Below, piece by piece: positions 44,654 through 56,790 of a stretch of 64,000 bases of DNA. The notes below the pieces were generated by a model. That model was not told the origin of the DNA. It ran no database searches and saw only the letters and a list, made by a program, of their open reading frames with translations. Where the stretch lies: NCBI RefSeq assembly GCF_009905375.1, contig NC_133653.1:58292673-58356672 (forward strand). Direction: 5' to 3'. The position numbers and the translations under genes were made by a program. Position 1 is the first letter of the stretch. The number at the start of each line of letters is the position of its first letter. This DNA comes from Apium graveolens (lineage: Eukaryota; Streptophyta; Magnoliopsida; Apiales; Apiaceae).

Positions 44654-47071
44654 TGTTAGGGCTAGAACACGCGCTAATATTCACGTAATTATACGTGATC
44701 ACAAGTAATATAGAATTAATTCTAGTTCGTTCCCACAAAGACTAGTTTAAGTTAATTTTAATAAATGTACTTATGCAACAATGGTATAGTTATTATCCAA
44801 TGCTAAGACGAATAACAAATAGAGATTTTTAACTAAAATTGACTAAGAGATTATAATAAGGAATATTAACTAAGAGAATTAAAGAGAGTTGAATACTATA
44901 TAATACAAACATGGGATTCTAACTTCATTAAATACTTCATTAAATAGCCTTTTCGTTCTTTACCTTAGCATGCAATGGTGATGACACTAATTAGATAATA
45001 CGGAACTGATAAATGCCAACTTTTATAGCATGAATACCATACTACCAGATATCCACAAAAGAGATAGAAGCTGAATAGACACCAATTATATTGAGACCCT
45101 ATATGTCTATATAATTTGACAACATAACGGTTTAACGCATAAGTTATCTATCATGATTATATAGGGCACATAAGATGGTTAGAATTACCCATGAATCATG
45201 CATATTAAATACATGAACCTATGCTAGCATGCCATGTTCTAAACCCCTAAATTCACTTTCACTTCATTAGAGATTAACACACTATCTTATAAGTTTGAGA
45301 CGCTCATAAGATAAATAAGCACAACTAATACTAGGTTATCATACAACCACCACACACTAAGGCATCGAAACACATTAACTAAAGAAATTCATAAATAAAT
45401 CCACTATAACCCCACGATAATGAGTAGCCCATAATCAGACTCATCATCAATGTGGATTCCGATATAAGCATGGTATAATAAACGTAGTCTTTATACTAAA
45501 TAAATAATGAACAAGTATGAAACAAGAGTATAGGTTCATAAGCAAGAAAATAACATCTTAATTACAACTTAAAACAAAGAATTACAAGATTAAACTAGAT
45601 CATCTTCGCCTTGGTTGAATTGTGCTCTACGGACTTCTTACACCTTCTCCTTAAGCTCTGGTACGTCTTGTTATCAAAAACGAACATAAGTTATGTTTAT
45701 ATAGCATCCCATGCAGATTAGAAGTCTTCTGGATCAAAATCAGAGTAGAAACATGATTCTTTGAATTCGATCCGGCACGGCCGCGCGCTTCATTAGCGCG
45801 GGCGCGCTGTACTTCTGCAATCCTTGCGCGGCCGCGCGCTGGCTCTCTGGAAAAATTTCTGACTTCTTCTTTTCTTGCTGGTTGAGTTGATCTTTTCACG
45901 AGCTTTTATTCTAGACCATCCTTACACCATATTAGCATCAAAACAATGCCAAATCACCCGAATTCCTGATAAATGCCTGAAATGCAAAATACTACAAAAA
46001 CACGTTAAAAACACCAACAACTTGAGTACAAAACACCAATTCAAAACTTTACGGAGCGCTATAACATGACATAAATGCCACTCAATAACAACTCAACTTA
46101 TAAACCAGAAACGTGTGTGTGTGTGCAAAGGCTTACAGATATACTATTGCAACTAGATCAGTGATCATGACTTACTACTCATGAAGGCAATCTCAAGGTT
46201 ATAAATAGAATAAAAGCTAAACTCAAAATGATTGAAAACACTTCAATTCTTATATAGGAGTTATTAAATGGATTCATGCTTTTATTCATAACATTAAAAT
46301 AACAAAACTATGCTTATTTGATCGTGCAATGAGTTAGGTCCACAAAAGACACATACAATAATACCCATGTAGCGAGCATTAGGAAGTGGATCCCAGACTA
46401 TAAAAGCCTTAGGTCACTAGGCACAAAGTACCCTAAGAACTTAATAACTCGAGTACTAAAAAGCCCACTCGTGATCAATTATGCATAAACACATTTTTTT
46501 TTCTTTCTTTTTTGTTTTTTTTTCACATGATTTCTGAACGAGTGCGTTTCGCTCCATCTCGCTCAACCCTAGACTACTCATTAAAAATAAGCCGGCTACT
46601 AGCCATTTGACATTTATCCATAACAATTAGCAATGAAATCCAATTTTTTTTCCAATTTCTAAATTTCCATGTTATTTTATCATTAAGAGAATATCCTAAA
46701 TTAATATATACAAGTGACTAAACCTCAACAAACAAATAAACCTCGACCATGATCTAGCACTCAAGCAACCTATAAGACTTAGTGAAATTTATTGCTTCTA
46801 GTACGCAAATCAACTTAATAAGACTTAAAATCACTAAACATGACCTCACCACACTTGCATCAATGTCACAAATCAATTGGAAAAATTAACTAAAGGATCA
46901 TGTTATAATGCAAATGCATGAAACTATATGCACCATACTAATAACAAATATGCAACATACTAATAACAATCATAAAAACAAAATAAAATAAAATAAAACT
47001 ACATGATAAATATGCAACTATATGGACTAAACTATCATAAATATGCAAACTATATAAGACACACACAAACA
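44654..47071 (-). repeat. Central Athila LTR shared by copies A and B
   Basis: About 2,418 bp. On the minus strand it starts TGTTTGTGTGTG right after the polypurine tract of copy B and ends CCCTAACA before the primer site of copy A. It is the 3' LTR of B and the 5' LTR of A. The TATA box is CTATATAAAC at 45695-45704 (minus), with a GC-rich word patch at about 45770-45850 upstream. Its low-coordinate part matches 58454-59148 and its high-coordinate part matches 17924-18901. No gene is seen. The outer boundary is inferred from end symmetry. Confidence 0.75.
45695..45850 (-). promoter_or_regulatory. Athila LTR TATA box and GC-rich word patch
   Basis: TATA box on the minus strand at 45695-45704. 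Upstream (higher coordinates) lies a GC-rich block with GCACGGCCGCGCGCTTC, TTAGCGCGGGCGCGCTGT and TGCGCGGCCGCGCGCTGG. The word TTAGCGCGGGCGCGC followed by the GT(A/G)CT(T/A)CTG pattern recurs at 52818-52844 ahead of the extra ORF promoter. Confidence 0.6.
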
Positions 47072-49448
47072 TATATTCCTTAACTACTACACCCAAACTT
47101 AAAATATTCACTGTCCTTAGTGAATGTAATAATAAGGAACCAGGCATACCTACTCAGAATCAGGGTCATCACCCTCATGTGATAGAGTCTCAGGAGTGTC
47201 TGGAGGCGGGTACACAGAGTCCTCACCGAATACTGGCCACTGGATATCAACTCATGTGGCTTTGAATGCAGTCCCCAACGCTTGAGTGAGGTCATGTGCG
47301 AACCGACTATGGATGTCATGCATCATATCTATCCTCCTCATCCAGGGCCTATACTGCGCTGAACTCATACCAGCACTGCCCTATGTTTCCTCCTACTACT
47401 GTTGCTGTTATGACCATAAAGGACCAGCCTCTCCCAACTCAGCTCTCCAAGCTGCTCTGCTCGCCTGAGTTGTCCCACCTGCATATGCCTGAGGTGCTGG
47501 ACGTCCACCTGGAAAATGGTCATAAGAATATCCAAGCCCCTTTGGATCAGGCTTACCACCATACCACTCCTGCATACTTAATAATGTCGAACTATCAATC
47601 GGGGCACTAGGAAGCTGCCGCTGCTCGTGTGCGGGCCAATGAACTCCAACCGCCACACACAGCTTCGTCACAATGGATGTAACACCCCCAAATCCGGGGT
47701 CGGGGATTCGGGTTGTCATGAGTTCCATTTCCCTTAATAATACTTAACCTTAACAATCAACCAACTGCTGCGTATTGTGACCCCACAATATATACACACA
47801 CACATAAGTTATAGTCTCAGAGATTAATATCAAAAATAACACAAGTCATTTTATTCCACAATTATAAACCATTTCACCTCAAAAGGGTTTCTGAATAATT
47901 TACATATTCTTTGCCATTATTACAATTCATAATATACATAAGTCTGGTTCATCAATAGTTGAAAGCCTAGCCTAGTGGTAGTTCCTACCTCAGCTACGGC
48001 GGCATCAACGCTTCCAGAAAACTGCGGAACGTTTCCTAACCGCTTGCGAATTGGAAGCTTGGTCCTGTTCATCTTTTCTATCTGTTGTTGTGTGATGAAA
48101 GAAGAAAGCAAGGGTGAGCAACAAGCCCACCGAAATAATATGTATAATGATTAACAATATATGAGCATTCTCATAGTACTCATGAAAGTCTTGGTCAAGA
48201 AGAAATGAACCAAGTTGATATCTTAACGCGATAAGTCACAAAATATTCAGTATATATATACATATATACTACTCAAAATCTTTAAAATCCTCTAACATGT
48301 ATAATGTACACAGAGTTCCAGTTTATAACTGTATAAAAATATCGTTGCAAGGTGATCTCATATATCTAACCTTGTCTCAACGTTTTTCTGAAAATCTTTG
48401 ACATGCATAAGATAATCATTTACTAGATATAAGTTCAAAAGATGAAGTTACAAGATACTCCAATATACTTATATCTTTTTCGAATACTACTTGAACTACC
48501 ACCGTTCAAGTTATAATTAGTTTCAAAAGTTCATCACACTGATGAGACTACAAGAAAAGACTTGGATAGATTCAATCTTTGAAATATCATTATAAATAAT
48601 GAAGTTACGAGATACTCCATTAAGTCCCGATATATATACACCTATATATATATACATTTCATACACTCCTTGAAAACCTCTGTTATGAAAATTATAAACA
48701 GAGTTGCAATATCCAATGAATTTGGAAAGGAGAAAACCTTGGCATAAACCTGATATCTTGCTTATCAGGCAAAGATACCAATAAGTAACCTTTTCTACTA
48801 GTAGATGGACGAATTCCCCACTGGTCATCACCCTGGCCGCAATAGGACCTTATGCTGGACTGCCACTCAGCCACTTACGCATTTGATCGACTCCCACTGA
48901 GCCACTTACACTTTATGGACGCCCACTGAGCCCATGTTGCTTATGCCGACTCAAATAGATGAACTTACTTCCCGAACGATGGGCAAGTAATCAAGATGTT
49001 TTCTCAAAACAGCAACCTCGTTGCGAATGTAAAATACACCACTGAGCCGGATCCCTCAGGTTTTGAGCGAGTATTTAAATCCCCTTCGAAAGGAAGATCT
49101 TAAATATAAAAATGAGTTTTGGGATCCGCTCTAACTTTTAAAAATCATTTTGAAGACTCGAAAACATTTTTTAAGAATGTTTGGAGTAATACTGATTTAA
49201 TGAAATAAATCAGTCCCGATATATTAGAAAATATCTGAATATTATTATTTAAATAATATTCCCATAAGGATAATCTTTATAAAAATAATTGAAGTAGAAG
49301 TTTTAAAACTCATACTTGAAATGAATAATAAATAACCAAAGATATACTTATACGAAAATACGATCTTTATTTGAATAATCGAAAATAAGTTTGATTATCG
49401 AAATATTATTCTTTAATAAAATAAAGAATATTATTTAGTAAATAATCG

Positions 49449-49616
49449 GAGTCACAAGTCCTCGAATGAATATTCAAAATAATATTCATTAAATAGAATA
49501 AACAGAGTCATAAGTCCTCGAATGAATATTCAAAGTAATATTCATTAAATAAAACAAAGGGAGTCATAAGTCCTCGAATGAATATTCAAACTAATATTCA
49601 TTAATTAAAATAAAGT
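49449..49616. repeat. 56-bp tandem repeat, 3 copies, in solo LTR
   Basis: Units start GAGTCAYAAGTCCTCGAATG at 49449, 49505 and 49561, exactly 56 bp apart, each with AATATTCATTAA in the middle. The first unit differs most. A (TA)n run follows at about 49662-49682. Confidence 0.88.
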
Positions 49617-50525
49617 TATCGAATAAACCTTATTCAATTAATAGTTTTGAAAACTATTCATATATATATATATATATATATATTATACTCGGGAACATCG
49701 ACTCCCGGTTAGAAAAATGTTCACCTTTGGGTCCCCTATACTAAGGGTATACGCAACTACTGCTTATCTCTAGCATAGGTATTATGCAACTTATAAGCAA
49801 TTAAATCAACAATTAGATATCAAGATTACGAAACAGACATGCATATATACCATATCAGCATGCTCCAATATATCGCAAAATTTGCTAATAACAATCATGC
49901 ACTTATCACAAGATAATGCATATACATATATTTACATCACAACAACAGTATAACGGGTAGAAAACTTGCCTGAGCGACTGGGGGTGGTAAAAGTCCTGGG
50001 ATGAGTCTGGTAACCTATAAACAACATATAAGTTAGAATTAAACCAAAGTCGCTTATAAATCTATACTTTAACCAATTAGATCCTAACGTTCGCTTTTGC
50101 GCTTAACGATTCACTTAAGTCGCTCAAGTACCCTCGGCTCCACCATTTTTAATAAATTAACCATTAAGAGTTTTAAGGCGATTCTTTCGCGAGTACCCTA
50201 CCAACTGCCTAGTCCACTTTACATAATTGTTTAATACCCCAATTAGTCATTTAAGGTCCTTAACCAAGGTTTCAAAGTAAGGCGAGGGGTAAAGGTTCGT
50301 TCGCGAAACACCGTTACTTAAAATGGTCGTTTCTCCTAAACCGTACATCGGATTCAAGCGAGCCACATATCAAAACGAAGCTCGTAACATGAACTATCTA
50401 ATCATGTCATTGGTCAAAACCTAACAGTGAGTTCACGGGTCCTGATGTTAAGAACAAAAACAGTCTAAAGTAAATCGGGCATTACGACGGCTATGTTTAC
50501 GCGATTACCAAATTTTATCCTACTC

Positions 50526-50570
50526 CAAATCAACCACAAATCAACCACAAATCAACCACAAATCAACCAT
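50526..50570. repeat. 11-bp tandem repeat in solo LTR
   Basis: Four copies of (A)CAAATCAACC in a row. It is a simple local duplication in noncoding LTR sequence. Confidence 0.85.
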
Positions 50571-52474
50571 ACAACCAAACTCCATCCATAAAATACTACA
50601 ACAGCCCCAATACCTCAAGTTCTCCAATTTATATTATTCTCAAACATGAACTAAAACTATACTTAAGTTCATTAAACAATAATCTAAGATTTACAACTCC
50701 AAACTCATTACAAAACCAACCACACTCTAAGTCTACAAGAATCATGCTTCTCATGAACCATACCAAACACAAAAACTCTAAATATACAAAAGTAGGGCTA
50801 GGGTATGAGAATATACCTTCCTTGGTGAGTAAAAGTAACTAAGGAGCTTGGAATCACCCTTGAAAGTCCTTACCAAAGCTTAATCTAACCAAAAACACAA
50901 GATCAAACAATTTAAATTTCTTGAAAACACTATTCACTCTCTTCTTAAATGATTTATTGAAAGAGATTGTGAAGGAATTTGGAGCTTAAACTCTTAGGAT
51001 AGCTATAACTAATCATAAGAAACCTTGGATAATTACCTTGCAATTTAACAATGCTTGGATCTTGGATTTTGGATTTTCTTCTTTGAAAAAAAGAAGAAGC
51101 CGAGAGCTTCTTGATGGAAATGAAGTGTTTTGTGTTTTTTGATGTTATGATTTGTTTTTGGCTTGGTTGATCCACTTTGTTTATTAATTAGATTATTACC
51201 ATGGTAAATTTTGTGTGGTTCACAATCAACCAACAACACACTTCTTTTTGTCATGCTTAGGTCATCATTCTTATGTCATCTTCCCATGCTTGTCCTCTTC
51301 TTATTGGTTTGATGACATCATCATCCCTAACCTCCTTGATTAACTCCTAATTGCTTGCCTAATGATCGCTGATCTGTTATACGGTTCGCTTAACTTTCGT
51401 TCTCGTTTGAGGGATCATACCCGGGATCTTATTACATGGGTTTCCTTAACCTTTCTCAATACATTATATTCCTTTTTATGATCCTCTCTTATAATCCTTG
51501 AATTTAAATATTTTTTTATCCTGTTACCTTATACTCAATTCTTTCGGTATCGGGTGGATTTTCGGGGAAAATCAAAGTGTTCGAATTTGGATTCTGACGA
51601 TCTTTATATACACTTATATACCATGTAGAGTACTAATAAGATCTCAGAATAACAATAGAAGAACCCCTACATAGTGTGGCATGAAAAGTTTTCTTATTCA
51701 GCATAATCAGCAAAAACACTATTCATAAGGGTTACAAAAAGTTCAAAATTTTGGGGTTATTACAATGGACGCATAGGGAGTGGAACCCTTAGTACTGCCT
51801 CGCAGAAACCTCAAGATACCCTGATAAATCACCATCTCGAGATCTACATAATCTCCCTCAAGAATGCCCCACAATAACTGTGCACGCTCCAGAGTAACGT
51901 CATGCATGTGAGAAGATGGCATGATGTTGGCATAAATAAAAGAATTTCATGCACGTGCAAACCTGTTCATACACGAGGCCGGGAAAGTGGCATACTCGTT
52001 CGTGCACTTCTTGAACTTCCAATTAGTCTTTGACACACACAACGTAGCAACGATTAAATCCAAGTCAAAATCATCACCGGTCTTCGCATTCCAATCCTCC
52101 TACTCCGGCTGTCTCTCGGGCTGATTTATCACCCTATGAATAACCTCTGCACTGTAATCCACAGTCAACCCCCTCACCACAGTAAAATTGTTATTGTCCG
52201 CCTTTGCATTCGCGTAAAACTCGCGAACCACACTCATAGGTACCGCAACGGGTTCCTCACAAAAAACAATCCACCCCATCTCCATAATCATCTCCAACAA
52301 CTTACCATCCCTTCCCTATGGAATAAAACCTTGCTCCTTGGCTATGCACTTCGAAAACAGCCTCGCATACTCCGCCTCATCCTCCAGAGTTGAAAACCTA
52401 GGCCTCACACCACCCACACTCGAAGAATCGATAGTGGTGCTGCTAACTTGGGTTCGTTGTCTTTTAGGTGCCAT

Positions 52475-52993
52475 TGAAAGTGAATATGTTTGAGAGAATA
52501 AAGGTGTATTAGAGAGATTTGTGTGTTGAGAATTTGAGAAGTGATAGAGAAGTTTGTGTATAATTGTGTGTATATATAGGAATTTGGGAGAGAATTAGTT
52601 ATGGAAAAGAAGTGGGAATTGATTATAGGAATAATGGGAGTAATGGGGGCGATTGAAATTGATTTGGAGAGGGAAATATGGAAGTGGGAGAGTAAAATTC
52701 GGTTGGGAATTGATTTGAAGTTCAAATTCCCGATTTTCTGCCTTTATTTTTTTCAGAACCAGGGAGCCAGTGCGGCCGCCTCGCCTGGCAGTGCAGGCGC
52801 GCTACACTTATTAAAAAATTAGCGCGGGCGCGCCGTGCTACTGTAGTTGGCATTGAATTTTTTTTCTTTTTCTTATTTTTTTGTGTTTTTCTCCTTGTTT
52901 TCTTCTTCCTTTATCTACTAATGTACAACAAACTTGGATTTCCTCCCAAGAAGCGCTTGGTTTACGTCGTTAGCTTGACGTAGAATCCCAAGA
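52475..52993 (-). promoter_or_regulatory. Spacer and internal promoter of extra ORF, copy B
   Basis: No gene. On the minus strand: pol stop at 52994, a T/C-rich tract, a GC-rich patch (52770-52845, with AGTGCGGCCGCC, CAGTGCAGGCGCGC, TTAGCGCGGGCGCGCC), then CCTATATATACAC (TATA at 52571-52580), a CT-rich leader and the ATG at 52474. TATA-to-ATG spacing (97-106 bases) equals that in copy A. A promoter for a separate mRNA is inferred. Confidence 0.55.
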
Positions 52994-54340
52994 TCAAGTG
53001 GATAACAAAACGGCACTAACCACCTCACGGTTTTCCGTATCCCCATAGTAATGCTTCAACCTTTGTCCATTCACTTTGAACGCTTGGCCTGGATCATTTT
53101 CAAAAATCTCCACCGCTACATGTGGAAACACAGGTTTGATAACAAACAGCCCTGGACACCTCAACTTCAACTTTCCAGGAAAAAAGATGGAGATGAGAGT
53201 TAAACAAAAGAACTTGTTACCCCGGCACAAATGATTTGAGCACTAGACCCTTATCGTGCCACCTCTTGACTTTCTCCTTATACATTTTGTTGTTCTCATA
53301 CGTTTGAGACGAAACTCATCGAGTTCATTCAACTGAAGCATCTTCTTCTTACCAGCTCCATCCAAATCAAGGTTTAACTTCTTCAAAGCCCAATATGCTT
53401 TGTGCTCGAGCTTCACAAGCAAATGACACCACTTACCATAAACCAACTGAAATGGTGACATACCGAGCGGAGTCTTATATGCTATTCGATACGCCCAAAC
53501 AGCTTCATCCAGCTTCAAAGACCAATCCTTCCTTAATGGACATACAAATTTCTTTAGGATACGCTTGATCTCTTTGATAGATACATTAGCTTGACATTAG
53601 TCTGAGGATAGTAGGCTGTAGCAATGCGATGATTCATATTATATCTTTGCATCATGGCAGTGAACTTGCGATTGCAGAAATGCGATCCCTCGTCACTGGT
53701 TATGACTCTTGGCATCCCAAACCTTGTGAATATTTGCTTGTGAAGAAAATTAAGCACTACCTTCACATCATTTGTTGGAAAATCCTTGACTTCAACTCAT
53801 TTCGACACATAATCAACCGCCAACAAGATATACTGATTATTGCAAGATGAGACAAATGGCCCCACGAAGTCAATTCCCAAAACATCAAAGACCTCCACCT
53901 CGAGAAGTACATTAAGAGGTATCCCATCCCTCTTTGACATATTACCAACCCGCTGGCATCGATCCCACTTTAAAATAAATTGATGCGCATCCTTAAACAA
54001 TGTAGGCCAGAAGAATCACGCTTTAAGAATACGAGCTGCTGACTTTTTTCCACCATAGTGTCCTCCATAAAAAGTCGATGGCAGTCTCACAAGATCCCCC
54101 CCCCCCCGTTTCGATGTACGGAATACATCTCCTGATGATTTGGTCAGCTCCTTTCCTAAACAAAAATGGCTCATCCCACATGTACCCCTTCACCTCATGA
54201 AGAAACTTCTTCTTTTGAGCAGAAGACAAGTCTGGAGGCATAATACTTCTCACAAGGTAGTTCACAATGTCTGCGAACCACGGTTCTTCTTCTTGCACCC
54301 CAAACAACTGCTCATCGGGAAAAAACTCATTAATCAATGT
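52994..54340 (-). pseudogene. pol: Athila integrase, copy B (broken)
   Basis: It has VEVFDVLGIDFVGPF, ITSDEGSHFCNRKFTAMMQ, a damaged YYPQTN..., then [20 protein letters not shown] and the tail AVEIFENDPGQAFKVNGQRL, stop at 52994-52996. The zinc-binding part near 53950-54150 is split by frameshifts, one close to a run of about 12 C at 54097-54108. The catalytic D, D and region of the Glu are as in copy A, but the Glu block is damaged near 53590. Confidence 0.88.
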
Positions 54341-55730
54341 CTTATCCTGTGAAGTTACACTTGGATCTTCTAAACGAGAGAGATGATCAGCGACTTGATT
54401 CTCAGTACCTTTCCTGTCCTTGATTTCTAACTCAAATTCCTAAAGTAACAGAACCCATCAAATCAGTCTAGGCTTCGAGTCCTTCTTCGAGACGAGATAG
54501 CGAATAGCAGCATGATCAGTGAAAACTGTCACCTTCGTCCCAAGCAAATAAGATCGAAACTTCTCAAAACCGTAGACAATTGCTAAGATTTCTTTTTCAG
54601 TAGTAGTATAATTCAGTTGAGCACCATTAAGGGTCTTACTAGCATAGTAGACCATATGAAATATGTTGTTCTTTCTCTGCCCAATAACTGCTCCAACCGC
54701 ATAGTCACTTGCATCACACATCATCTCCAAAGGCTTATTCCAATCAGGTGCAGTTATGACAGGTGCCGTGATTAAATTCCTCTTTAAGATCTCGAAAGAA
54801 GCAAAGCACTCGTCATCAAACTTGAAAGGGACATCTTTCTCTAGAAGATTGCACAAGGGTTTAGAGATTTTTGAGAAGTCCTTGATAAACCACGTATAAA
54901 AACCCGCATGACCAAGAAAGCTCCAGACTCCCTTAACAGAAATTGGTGGAGGAATGTTTAAAATGACCCCCACCTTGGCTTTATCCACCTCAAGACCTTT
55001 ACCAGAGAACTTGTGCCCAAGAATAATGCCCAGACGCACCACAAAGTGATATTTTTCCCAGTTCATAACCAGATTGGTCTCAACACACCTTTTAAGAACG
55101 GCGCCAAGATTTTGCAAGCACTCGTCAAAAGAATCATCGAACACAGAGAAATCATCCATGAACACCTCCACATTCTAGCCAATCATATCAGAGAAGATGG
55201 CCATCGAGAATCTCTGAAATGTGGATGGTGCTCCACACAACCCAAAAGAAACTCTTCTAAAGGCAAAAGTACCAAATGGACAAGTAAAGGTAGTCTTTTC
55301 CTAATCCTATGGAGTGATACAAATCTGAATATAACCCAAATAGCCATCCAGAAGACAGTAGTAATCATTCCCAGCCAATCTGTCAAGCATCTGATCAATA
55401 AAATGAAGAGGGAAGTGATCCTTCATCGTGGCTTTGTTCAGCTTCCTGTAATCCATACACACTCTCCACCCTGTGACTGCTCGAGTAGGAATGAGCTCAT
55501 TATTCTCATTAGCAACAACTGTGATAACTCCTTTCTTCGGCACACACTGAACTGGACTCACCCGAGAACTGTCAGAGTTGGGATAGATGATCCCTTCATC
55601 TAGCCACTTAAGAATTTTCTTCTTCACAACTTCTTTCAATATCAGATTAAGCCTTCTCTATTGCTCAACAGTTGGCTTGCTTCCTTCCTCTAACAGAATT
55701 TTATGCATGCAATAAGAATGGTTGATTCCC
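54341..55730 (-). pseudogene. pol: Athila reverse transcriptase and RNase H, copy B (broken)
   Basis: RT: EVVKKKILKWLDEGIIYPN, SRVSPVQCVPKKGVITVVA, RVCMDYRKLNKATMKDHFPL, a frameshift near 55307, then TAG at 55175-55177 just before [19 protein letters not shown]. RNase [41 protein letters not shown] and [20 protein letters not shown], with a stop just before 54458. FMDD is intact. The TAG position is identical to that of copy A. Confidence 0.92.
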
Positions 55731-56790
55731 TTGATATCTTCTATAGTCCATCCAATTGCTGATTTGAACTCTCTCAAAATTCTCAAGAGTTTTTCCTCAT
55801 CACTACCTGAAAGGTCAGATGCAATTATAACACGAAAAGTACATGCATCACCTAAAAAAACATACCTTAAGTGTTCAGGAAATGGTTTTGAGCTCTAATG
55901 TAGGAGCTTCCTCAATAGAAGGCTTGAGTCGCCCCTCAGCATTTTTCAGTTCTAACATTCCAAGAGATTCAAAAGGCATATTCAGCCTCCTCTTTTAAGG
56001 AGAAGCATTTAAATATTGCAACTGCTCATCACCTTCGTCATCTTCTCTATCTGAATTCCCCAATAAGGCCTTCTCTAAGGCATCAGACCATAGCATTTGA
56101 TCAAGTTCTGAAGTAACCACAGAATCGACCAACTCCACTTTTAAGCACTCCTCATTTTCAGTCAGGAATTTCATGGTATTGAATACATTAAAAGTCACAT
56201 CCTGATCCAATACTCGCATGGTAAGCTCGCCCTTTTGCACATCTATCAAGGTTCGGCCAGTAGCCAAAAAAAGGTATTCCCAAGATTATGGGAATTTTCT
56301 TATCCTCCTCAAAATCAAGAATTGCGAAGTCTGCAGGAAAGATGATTTTGTCCACTTTGACCAAGACATCCTCTACAATGCCTCGTGGACGTGTAATATA
56401 GCGATCGGCCAACTGTAAGGACATATAAGTAGGCTTTGGATTAGGTAAATCCAACTTTTTAAAGATAGACAAGGGCATCAGATTGATGCTAGCTCCCAAA
56501 TCACATAAACACTTGTCGAATGACAAGTTTCTGATAGTGCAAGGAATAGTGAAGCTTCCAGGATCTTTAATCTTTGGAGGCAACTTCTGTTGCAGCACAG
56601 AACTGCACTCATCCTTGAGAGCCACGGTCTCTAAGTCATCAAGCTTCACTTTTCGAGAGAGAATACCTTTAAAAAACTTCGCATAACTAGGCATCTGTTC
56701 AAGAGCTTCAATGAAAGGTATATTGATATGAAGTTTCTTGAACACCTCCAGAAACTTCTCAAAATGCTTATCCAAAATTTTCTTCTGCAA
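55731..56790 (-). pseudogene. pol: Athila aspartic protease region, copy B
   Basis: It has CLCDLGASINLMPLSIFKKL (active site DLGAS), VEDVLVKVDKIIFPADFAIL and KIPIILGIPF, then a frameshift near 56265 and an acidic linker with SDREDDEGDEQLQYLNASP. It matches copy A nearly residue for residue. Confidence 0.87.

Larger units (their letters stand above)
17924..47071 (-). mobile_element. Athila-like Gypsy element, copy A (with central LTR)
   Basis: On the minus strand: 5' LTR (47071-44654), tRNA-Asp primer site, Gag, protease, RT, RNase H, integrase (RT before integrase defines Gypsy), GC-rich spacer, TATA box, extra ORF, polypurine tract and a partial 3' LTR (18901-17924) cut by the + Copia. It is interrupted by a LARD-like element (19253-28970) and a Tekay-like element (30294-38983). 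Without these the interior is about 7,334 bp, against about 7,290 bp in copy B. The tRNA-Asp primer and DLGAS protease are Athila features. The 5' LTR doubles as the 3' LTR of copy B. Confidence 0.85.
47678..51764 (-). mobile_element. Solo LTR, Tekay/LARD-related, 4,087 bp
   Basis: One LTR with no interior, read on the minus strand as TGTAATAACCCC...GGGGGTGTTACA. It has a perfect 5-bp target duplication, ATGGA at 47673-47677 and 51765-51769. Copy A has the uninterrupted site CAATGGACGCATAGGG at 29220-29235. The terminal CCCCGGATTTGGGGG block matches the LARD LTR ends. A solo LTR arises by recombination between the two LTRs of a full element. It contains no gene. Confidence 0.93.
47150..52474 (-). 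pseudogene. Athila extra ORF after pol, copy B, split by solo LTR
   Basis: Counterpart of the copy A ORF: start MAPKRQRTQV at 52474, end ...GDDPDSE with stop at 47150-47152, about 411 codons once the solo LTR (47678-51764) is set aside. The region 52100-52300 has EMGWIVFCEEPVAVPMSVV, EFYANAKADNNNFTVVRG and LTVDYSAEVIHRVIN, which look like the 'putative plant transposon protein' domain found in Athila-type elements. The part after the insertion has TWRAELGEAG-like and SSTLLSMQEWYGGKPDPKG sequence. Stops and frameshifts are present. No membrane segment is seen; the function is unknown. Confidence 0.75.

Noticed and set aside
45770..45850. GC-rich patch as a host CpG-island promoter
   Set aside because: It repeats at matching places in both Athila copies and in the LTR, so it belongs to the element.
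54097..54108. Run of C as a biological feature
   Set aside because: A homopolymer in a decayed integrase; it may be slippage or a sequencing error.
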